From NCBI GenBank assembly GCA_903929895.1, contig CAIYWM010000526.1, positions 1 through 12,054 on the forward strand: a stretch of DNA of 12,054 bases. Reading direction: 5' to 3'. The DNA comes from an uncultured Alphaproteobacteria bacterium. Lineage in GTDB: Bacteria; Pseudomonadota; Alphaproteobacteria; Reyranellales; Reyranellaceae. The position numbers were made by a program, and so were the translations under genes. This document shows, in pieces, positions 7,032 to 12,054 of this stretch (position 1 is its first letter; each line of letters opens with the position of its first letter). A model generated the notes under the pieces. It did no database searches and was not told the DNA's origin. It saw nothing but the letters and a program-made list of their open reading frames with translations.

Positions 7032-7886
7032 TTACGGCGCCGGCCCGCTCCACGACTCCAGCACGTCCCACTTCGCCTTGCGCTGCTCACCACGCGGCTT
7101 CTTGAAGTCGTGGCCGTAGGGCGCCGTGTCGAACGAGCCGTAGGTCGGGTTGGGCAGCATCAGCCACTGCTTGCCCCAGTAGGGCATGCCGGCCTCGAAC
7201 GCCTTCACCCGCTCGACCTCGCTGCTGCGGTAGCGGTCGTCGAAGTCGCCGAGGTTGTCGCCGATGTTCAGCAGGATGCGATGGTCCCGGGCGATCGCCG
7301 CGCGCCGCGTGCTCTTGGCGCCGGTCCAGTCGGGCTTCTCGCCCTGCATCAGGAACGTGTCGACGGTGCCGCCCATGGGAAAGCCGAGCCTCTCCATGTT
7401 GGCGCGCGTGTCCGTCTCGGTCTCGGCGCCGCGGTTGGTGACATAGAAGACCTTCACGCCCTTCGACTCGGCGTACTTCGTGAATTCGACGGCGCCCGGG
7501 ATAGCCGTGGAAATCCGGGCGGCGCAGAACTGGTTCCAGCTCTTCGTGCTGAAACTCTGGTCCGCCCGCATCAGCCAGACCTGGTACTTCGAGTTGTCGA
7601 GCAGGGTCTCGTCGACGTCGAGCACGACGGCCGGCGGCAGGTTCTGGAAATCGCCCGTCTGCTCGCCCGGGGCCGCCGTCCAGTTCCGGTCGGCCAGCGC
7701 CTCGTCGAGACGGAGACGCGCCAGCGCATACACGGTCAGCGCATTGGCCTTGTATTCGACGGCGCGCTGGATCCACAGATTGGCCAGCAGCAGGTCGTGC
7801 GCGGGCGCGACATCCTGGGCGCGGACCGCGCCACCGGAAAGGACGGCGAGCAGAAGACCGAGCAGCAGAGTCTTGCGGGCGGTCAT
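7032..7886 (-). CDS. Secreted class C acid phosphatase / 5'-nucleotidase, lipoprotein e(P4) family
   Basis: The 284-aa product is a HAD-superfamily phosphatase expected to remove phosphate from nucleotides (5'-nucleotides, NMN) outside the cytoplasm. Residues 1-23 form a signal peptide (basic MTARK, a leucine-rich core, AVRA before Q24). There is no lipobox cysteine, so unlike Haemophilus e(P4) it is probably soluble and periplasmic. Both parts of the class C signature are present: VVLDVDETLLDNSKY (87-101, nucleophile D90 and acid/base D92) and ILLNIGDNLGDF (204-215), with VTNR (149-152) and K191 as the other HAD motifs. The start ATG 7886 gives the signal peptide and overlaps the adenosine deaminase stop as ATGA; the longer open frame upstream is antisense noise within that gene's other frame. 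As the last gene of a nucleoside operon it would supply nucleosides for uptake. Confidence 0.92.
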   Translation of the reverse strand: MTARKTLLLGLLLAVLSGGAVRAQDVAPAHDLLLANLWIQRAVEYKANALTVYALARLRLDEALADRNWTAAPGEQTGDFQNLPPAVVLDVDETLLDNSKYQVWLMRADQSFSTKSWNQFCAARISTAIPGAVEFTKYAESKGVKVFYVTNRGAETETDTRANMERLGFPMGGTVDTFLMQGEKPDWTGAKSTRRAAIARDHRILLNIGDNLGDFDDRYRSSEVERVKAFEAGMPYWGKQWLMLPNPTYGSFDTAPYGHDFKKPRGEQRKAKWDVLESWSGPAP

Positions 7887-8842
7887 GGCGATATCCTCTC
7901 CAGCAACTGCCGTTTGGTCGTCTCGTCGGCAAAGGAGGCCTCGATCGTCGTGCGGGCAATGCCGCGAAGCTGTCGCTCGTCGAGACCGGCCAGGTCGTAT
8001 TCGGTGCCGAGCGTCGTATGGAAGAAGGGCGGATCGTCGGAGTTCAGCGTGATCCTGACGCCGGCATCGATCAATCGGTGCAGCGGATGCGCGGCCCTGT
8101 CGGGATAGAGACCCAACGCTACGTTGCTGCCGGGACAGACCTCCAGCACGATGCCGCGCCGCGCCAGTTCCTCCATCAAGGCCGGATCGTCGGCCGAGCG
8201 CACGCCATGGCCGATGCGGGTCACCGGCAGGTCGCGGATCGCGGCCCACACGCTCTCCGGTCCCACGACCTCGCCGGCATGGACGGTGCAGCCATAGCCG
8301 TTCTCATGCGCGAGGCGGTAGGCCGGTGCGAAATCGACCGGCGCGAATTTGGCCTCGTCGCCGCCCATGCCGAAGCCCACGACATAGGGATGCGGCTCGG
8401 CCAGCATGGCGCGGACCATCGCTTCGGCCCGCTCGGGCCCGAGATGGCGGATGCAGATGATGATGATGCGGCCTTCGATGCCGAACTCGCGGCGGGCGTC
8501 GTCAATGCCCTGCGCCAACGCCTCGAGCCACTTCGTATAGGAGATGCCGAGCGCAGCCGGCCGCTCCGGCGAACAGAACATCTCGACGTAGACCGCCCCT
8601 TCCCGCGCCGCGCCGGCAAGGTAGCCGTAGATGACGTCGCGGAAATCGCGGGGCGTCTTCAGCGCGGTGCAGACCCGGTCATAGGCGTCGAGGAAGCTCC
8701 AGAAATTCGTCCAGGCGTAGTGGCCCCTTGCATCCAGCAAGTCCGGCGGCAGCACCAGGCCGTTTCGTTCGGCCAGTTCGAGGGCGAGCCTGGGGGGGAT
8801 CGAGCCTTCGAGATGGCAGTGGATTTCGGCCTTGGGAATCAC
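7883..8842 (-). CDS. add: Adenosine deaminase
   Basis: The enzyme hydrolyses adenosine or deoxyadenosine to inosine or deoxyinosine and ammonia in the cytoplasm, feeding the purine nucleoside phosphorylase encoded upstream. The 319-aa protein is a complete metal-dependent amidohydrolase. It has H8 and H10 (EIHCHLEGS), H188 and E191 (VHAGE), H212 (GHG) and D269-D270 (LNSDDPPFFHTTL). The loop VVGFGMGGDE (154-163) replaces the VVGFDLAGDE of E. coli Add, a difference I associate with a group common in alphaproteobacteria. Specificity for adenosine over adenine or another amino-purine is therefore probable rather than certain. The start is GTG 8842, which overlaps the dioxygenase stop as GTGA and gives [14 protein letters not shown], the normal beginning for the family; the longer open frame upstream is not used. 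Confidence 0.9.
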   Translation of the reverse strand: MIPKAEIHCHLEGSIPPRLALELAERNGLVLPPDLLDARGHYAWTNFWSFLDAYDRVCTALKTPRDFRDVIYGYLAGAAREGAVYVEMFCSPERPAALGISYTKWLEALAQGIDDARREFGIEGRIIIICIRHLGPERAEAMVRAMLAEPHPYVVGFGMGGDEAKFAPVDFAPAYRLAHENGYGCTVHAGEVVGPESVWAAIRDLPVTRIGHGVRSADDPALMEELARRGIVLEVCPGSNVALGLYPDRAAHPLHRLIDAGVRITLNSDDPPFFHTTLGTEYDLAGLDERQLRGIARTTIEASFADETTKRQLLERISP

Positions 8843-9630
8843 GCGAATCCTCGGAGCGGCAGGTCGGGACGTTGCAGCCAGTTGTCGGCCGGATAATCGG
8901 CCCGACCGTCGATCAGGTGCAAGCTGTAGGCATGCCGCGGCCGCGACGAACGGTTGGCTGTGCTGGCATGGGGCAGGAGGCCGTGCAGGACGATCAGAGT
9001 GCCGCGCCGGACCTCCAGCGCGACCGGCGCGACCGGCGGCCACGGCGTCGAATCGATGGTGCGACTGACGAGTTCTCCACCCTGATAGCCGAACCACTGC
9101 CGCAGCGGCCCGCGATGGGCCCCAGGCAGGGCGACCAGGCAGCCATTGTCGCGGTCGGCGTCGTCGAGCGCGATCCAGAACCCCGTGACGCTCGGTGGAT
9201 CGGTGCGCAGGAACGTCGCGTCCTGGTGCCAGCCGACCTCGGCGCCGACATGCGGCTGCTTGAACAGGTACATCGACTGCAGCAGCAGCGGCGCTTCGAG
9301 ACCGAGACAAGCTGCGAGCGCCGCCAGCCGCGGCTGGCGCGAGAAGCGGTCGAACACGAGGTCGAGATCATGCAGGGCGTGGCCGATCTTGTTCAGCTGC
9401 GAGGGCGCCTCCGCCTCGACGAAGAAGCGGATGGCGCCGCCCGATTCACGAAAGTAGCGGTCGCCTGCATGGGCCTGATCGGAGGTCGAGAAGGCGGTGG
9501 GCGTGGCGCCCGGTTCGAATCCTGCCACCAGTTCGACCGCGCGCACCTTGAGCGCCTCGCAGTCCTCGATCGGGATGAAATCCGGCAGGACCGCGAAACC
9601 ATCGCGCGCGTAGGCATCAACGTCGATCAC
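8839..9630 (-). CDS. Phytanoyl-CoA dioxygenase (PhyH) family Fe(II)/2-oxoglutarate oxygenase
   Basis: The product (263 aa) should be a cytoplasmic non-heme iron oxygenase coupling 2-oxoglutarate decarboxylation to hydroxylation of an unknown substrate. The iron triad is visible as H135 and D137 (GWHQDATF) and H221 (LLPHAS), with R232 ([10 protein letters not shown]) as the likely 2-oxoglutarate anchor. [14 protein letters not shown] (161-174) is a typical PhyH turn. The active site is intact. By eye it resembles the PHYHD1-like branch more than true phytanoyl-CoA hydroxylases. The GTG start at 9630 overlaps the deoA stop as GTGA, and its own stop overlaps the GTG of add, so it is translated in step with nucleoside enzymes. 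That suggests a nucleoside- or pentose-related substrate, but this is inference; pyrimidine deoxynucleoside 2'-hydroxylation is one known oxygenase reaction of that kind in fungi. Confidence 0.88.
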   Translation of the reverse strand: MIDVDAYARDGFAVLPDFIPIEDCEALKVRAVELVAGFEPGATPTAFSTSDQAHAGDRYFRESGGAIRFFVEAEAPSQLNKIGHALHDLDLVFDRFSRQPRLAALAACLGLEAPLLLQSMYLFKQPHVGAEVGWHQDATFLRTDPPSVTGFWIALDDADRDNGCLVALPGAHRGPLRQWFGYQGGELVSRTIDSTPWPPVAPVALEVRRGTLIVLHGLLPHASTANRSSRPRHAYSLHLIDGRADYPADNWLQRPDLPLRGFA

Positions 9631-10949
9631 AGCGCGACCCGTTCGAGGATCGCGGGCGTCCGGGCCGGCGCCTCCTCTTCGATGCGGACGGCGCGGCGTA
9701 TCAGGGCAATCGCCGCGTCGGCATCGGCATCGCTGGCGGCATGCACGAGGCAGAGCGATTCGCCGCGCTGGATGTGCCGGCCGACATCGACGAATTCCGT
9801 GAGGCCGACCGACGTATCGATGGCATCGTCGGCATGGCGGCGGCCGCCGCCCAGTTCGACGACGGCGATGCCCACCTGGCGGGCGTCCATGCCGGCGACA
9901 TGGCCGGCCCGCTCGGCCGTACAGGGCTTCACGACCGGGGCCTGGCCCAGATAGCGGGCGCTGTGTTCGAGGAAATCGCCGGGACCTCCCAATGCCGAGA
10001 CCATGCGGGCGAAGGTTTCGGCGGCGCGACCGTCGGCCAGGGCGGCCTCGGCCCTCACCCGACCTTCGCCGGCGTCCGCCGCCAGTCCGCCCAGCGCCAG
10101 CATCTCGCCCGCCAGCGCCATCGTGACCTCGTGCAGGCGCGGCTCGCGCGCACCATCGCCAGTGAGATAGGCGACGGTCTCCGCGACTTCGAGCGCATTG
10201 CCGACCTCGCGGCCCAGCACGCGATCCATGTCGGTGATCAGCGCCACCGTCGGCAGGCCGGCCCGGTTGGCGACATCGACCAGGCTGCGCGCCAGGTCGC
10301 GCGCCATCTCCTCGGTATCGCAGAAGGCGCCGGAGCCACACTTCACGTCCATCACCAGCCCGTCCAGCCCCTCGGCGACCTTCTTGCTGAGGATCGAGCT
10401 CACCAGCAGCGGGATCGATTCGACGCTGCCGGTGACGTCGCGGGTCGCATAGAGGCGGCGGTCGGCGGGTGCGAGATCGTCGGTCTGGCCGATCACGGCG
10501 CAGCCGACCTCGCGCACGACCTTGCGGAACGTGTCGATGTCGGGCTGGGTCTCGTAGCCCGAGATGGCCGAGAGCTTGTCGAGCGTGCCGCCGGTATGGC
10601 CGAGGCCGCGGCCGGAAATCATCGGCACGAAGGCGCCGCAGGCGGCCACGATCGGCGCCAGCATCAGGCTCACCTTGTCGCCGACACCGCCGCTCGAATG
10701 CTTGTCGAGCACCGGCCCCGGCAGGGCGAGATCGCGCCAGTCGAGCATGATGCCCGAACGCGCGAGGCCCAGGGTCAGCGCCACCCGCTCCGGCACCGTC
10801 ATGCCGCGGAAGAACACGGTCATCGCGAAAGCCGCCACCTGGCCCTCGCTCAGGGTGCCGTCGTGGATGCCGCGCACGATGAAGGCGATCTCCTCGTCGG
10901 AGAGTTCGTGCCCGTCGCGCTTCCGGCGAATGATCTCCTGCGGCAGCAT
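9627..10949 (-). CDS. deoA: Thymidine phosphorylase
   Basis: DeoA splits thymidine and deoxyuridine with phosphate into the base and 2-deoxyribose-1-phosphate in the cytoplasm. The protein is 440 aa, the same length as E. coli DeoA, and reads like it throughout. It has the N-terminal helix [18 protein letters not shown], the phosphate loop [10 protein letters not shown] (83-92), the signature [15 protein letters not shown] (112-126), [14 protein letters not shown] and [11 protein letters not shown], and [17 protein letters not shown] towards the C-terminus. I chose ATG 10949 (MLPQEII) over GTG 10961 because it aligns with the E. coli start (MFLAQEII) and lies two bases after the purine phosphorylase stop; GTG 10961 would overlap that gene by 10 bases. 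Cytidine deaminase upstream would supply (deoxy)uridine. The stop overlaps the dioxygenase start. Confidence 0.96.
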   Translation of the reverse strand: MLPQEIIRRKRDGHELSDEEIAFIVRGIHDGTLSEGQVAAFAMTVFFRGMTVPERVALTLGLARSGIMLDWRDLALPGPVLDKHSSGGVGDKVSLMLAPIVAACGAFVPMISGRGLGHTGGTLDKLSAISGYETQPDIDTFRKVVREVGCAVIGQTDDLAPADRRLYATRDVTGSVESIPLLVSSILSKKVAEGLDGLVMDVKCGSGAFCDTEEMARDLARSLVDVANRAGLPTVALITDMDRVLGREVGNALEVAETVAYLTGDGAREPRLHEVTMALAGEMLALGGLAADAGEGRVRAEAALADGRAAETFARMVSALGGPGDFLEHSARYLGQAPVVKPCTAERAGHVAGMDARQVGIAVVELGGGRRHADDAIDTSVGLTEFVDVGRHIQRGESLCLVHAASDADADAAIALIRRAVRIEEEAPARTPAILERVAL

Positions 10950-10951
10950 GT

Positions 10952-11743
10952 TCAGGCGCACCGTTCGAGGAAGGTGCGCAGGACGAGGCGCACCTTGTCC
11001 GCCGCCGCGGTCGCCACCGAAAGCGTCTGCTCATGGGCAAGCGCGCCGGGCACGAGGCCCGCGGCATAATTCGTCATCAGCGACAGCGCCGCCACCTTGA
11101 GGCCGGCATGGCGCGCCAGGATGGTCTCGGGGGCCGTCGACATGCCCACGGCATCGGCGCCCAGCACGCGCGCGGCACGGATCGCGGCCGGTGTCTCGAA
11201 GCTCGGCCCGCTGAAGAAGATGTAGACGCCCTCGTGGCAGACGACGTTGGCCGCACGCGCCGCTTCCATCAATTTCGTGCGCAAAAACGGATCGTAGGCA
11301 TCGACCATGTCGACGAAGCGGTTGTCGCCCGTCCCCACGCCGAACAGCGGATTGACGCCGGTGAAGTTGATGTGATCGCTGATCGCCATCACCGACCCCG
11401 GCGGCATGTCGAGCCGCAGGCTGCCGGCCGCATTGGTCTGCAGCAGGATCTCGCAGCCCAGTGCGGCCATCGAATCGATGACGCCCTTCATCTCGTCGAC
11501 ACGGCCGCGCTCGTAGTAGTGCGCCCGGCCCTGCAGCACAGCGACCGGGGTCGGCCCGACATGGCCCAGCACCAGCCGGCCGGCATGGCCGCCCACCGTC
11601 GGCTGCGGGAAGCCCGGCAGGTCGGCGTAGGGGATCGTGGCGACCGCTTTCACCTCCTCGACGAAGCCGCCGAGGCCGGAGCCGAGGATCAGGGCAACCT
11701 TAGGCCGAAAGCCCGGGGCGGCGCGGTCGAGCACGTCACTCAC
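10952..11743 (-). CDS. punA: Purine nucleoside phosphorylase, trimeric (mammalian/PunA) type
   Basis: The enzyme cleaves inosine and guanosine (and deoxy forms) with phosphate into hypoxanthine or guanine and (deoxy)ribose-1-phosphate in the cytoplasm. The 263-aa protein carries the trimeric PNP landmarks: phosphate loop GSGLG (21-25), GRAHYYE (72-78, with H75 matching human H86), QTNAAG (102-107), GPSFET (179-184, E183 matching human E201), GMSTAPE (200-206), and N225 (SLMTN) matching human N243, the residue that selects 6-oxopurines. It should therefore prefer inosine and guanosine to adenosine, which fits the adenosine deaminase in the same operon. The GTG start at 11743 overlaps the cytidine deaminase stop as GTGA. 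The symbol follows the Bacillus-type name; xapA is a related alternative but usually carries Tyr or other changes around the base-binding site. Confidence 0.92.
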   Translation of the reverse strand: MSDVLDRAAPGFRPKVALILGSGLGGFVEEVKAVATIPYADLPGFPQPTVGGHAGRLVLGHVGPTPVAVLQGRAHYYERGRVDEMKGVIDSMAALGCEILLQTNAAGSLRLDMPPGSVMAISDHINFTGVNPLFGVGTGDNRFVDMVDAYDPFLRTKLMEAARAANVVCHEGVYIFFSGPSFETPAAIRAARVLGADAVGMSTAPETILARHAGLKVAALSLMTNYAAGLVPGALAHEQTLSVATAAADKVRLVLRTFLERCA

Positions 11744-12054
11744 GGCTGGACGAAATGCTGCGGACCGAAGGACATCGGCAGGAGCTGCCCCAGCGTCACG
11801 GTGCGATGCAGCCCGTCGGGCCCGCAGAGATGGACCGGCACGTCGTCGGCCGCGAACTCGCGCAGCTTCTGCCGGCAGCCGCCGCAGGGCGTGATGACTT
11901 CAGGGCCGGGGCCGACCACGACGCATTCGAGGATCCGCTTGTGGCCCGCCGCGACCAGGGCCGCGATGGCACCGGCCTCGGCACAGAGGCCCTGAGGATA
12001 GGCCGCATTCTCCACGTTGCAGCCGCCATGGATCGAGCCGTCCTCGGCCCGGAG
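11740..12054 (-). CDS. cdd: Cytidine deaminase, N-terminus cut by the window edge
   Basis: Cytidine deaminase converts cytidine or deoxycytidine to uridine or deoxyuridine in the cytoplasm. The frame is open to the end of the window, and 104 residues are visible; about 25-30 N-terminal residues are missing compared with the ~130-aa homotetrameric family. The zinc site is complete: GLCAEAGAI (Cys codon at 11983-11985, catalytic Glu at 11977-11979) and TPCGGCRQ (Cys codons at 11884-11886 and 11875-11877). Cys rather than His in the first motif marks the small tetrameric class, like B. subtilis Cdd. CNVENAAYPQG before it is the usual nucleoside-binding stretch. The internal GTG at 12015 is a Val codon and not the start. 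The stop TGA 11740-11742 overlaps the GTG of the purine phosphorylase. It is the first gene of this operon in view, and more genes may precede it. Confidence 0.95.
   Translation of the reverse strand, partial: LRAEDGSIHGGCNVENAAYPQGLCAEAGAIAALVAAGHKRILECVVVGPGPEVITPCGGCRQKLREFAADDVPVHLCGPDGLHRTVTLGQLLPMSFGPQHFVQP

Noticed and set aside
7887..8249. Upstream extension of the phosphatase open frame to 8249
   Set aside because: It would place about 120 arginine-rich residues before a clear signal peptide and overlap add; ATG 7886 fits the signal peptide and the ATGA junction.
8843..9310. N-terminal extension of the adenosine deaminase open frame (to 9310)
   Set aside because: The extension overlaps the dioxygenase gene in another frame and has low-complexity composition. 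Adenosine deaminases begin just before the HxH motif, as with GTG 8842.
10950..10961. GTG 10961 as the deoA start
   Set aside because: It adds four residues not present in E. coli DeoA and overlaps punA by 10 bases; ATG 10949 gives the same length and start as the E. coli protein.
8839..11067. A 742-codon open frame on the minus strand ending in the dioxygenase
   Set aside because: Only the last 263 codons look like a protein. The upstream part is arginine- and glycine-rich and overlaps deoA, whose own frame encodes a full-length conserved enzyme. The GTG at 9630 is the sensible start.
9741..11069. A 442-codon plus-strand open frame opposite deoA and punA, and similar long ones at 8728-9954
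   Set aside because: These are mirror frames typical of GC-rich genes. Their products are rich in His, Arg, Gly and Ala with no recognisable motif, and the opposite strand encodes conserved enzymes.

Overview
The window is GC-rich bacterial chromosomal DNA, densely coding with short intergenic gaps. The protein styles (CUT1-type sugar ABC transporter, a class III cyclase with an uncharacterised N-terminal region, a DDPPFFHT-type adenosine deaminase) suggest an alphaproteobacterium, perhaps near Rhodospirillales, Reyranella or Rhizobiales. That placement is inference from gene style, not from a marker gene. I saw no rRNA, tRNA, transposase, phage gene or CRISPR array.

Left part, plus strand (1-2508): the 3' end of an oligopeptide/dipeptide-type ABC transporter ATPase (OppF/DppF-like; its Walker A lies before the window), then a class IIIb adenylate/guanylate cyclase with an unknown N-terminal sensor-like domain, then a Dps ferritin-like DNA-protection protein.

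Middle, plus strand (2639-6879): a complete four-gene carbohydrate ABC importer of the CUT1 (MalEFGK-like) type, made of a Tat-exported binding protein, two permeases and an ATPase with a TOBE domain. No catabolic enzyme or regulator is attached, so the substrate cannot be read from context.

Between 6880 and 7031, the two halves of the window converge on a 128-bp nested inverted repeat. It looks like a repetitive extragenic palindrome and may also terminate transcription from both sides.

Right part, minus strand (12054 down to 7032): a tightly coupled nucleoside salvage and catabolism operon. Its order is cytidine deaminase (cut by the window edge), trimeric-type purine nucleoside phosphorylase, thymidine phosphorylase (deoA), a PhyH-family Fe(II)/2-oxoglutarate dioxygenase, adenosine deaminase, and a secreted class C acid phosphatase/5'-nucleotidase of the e(P4) type. 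Three of the junctions are 4-base GTGA overlaps, and a fourth is an ATGA overlap. The logic would run as follows: the periplasmic phosphatase dephosphorylates nucleotides, the deaminases convert cytidine and adenosine, and the phosphorylases split nucleosides into bases and (deoxy)ribose-1-phosphate. The PhyH dioxygenase is the member without an assigned step. It is the most promising lead for undescribed biology here, followed by the nested palindrome and a six-codon open frame that bridges the two permease genes.
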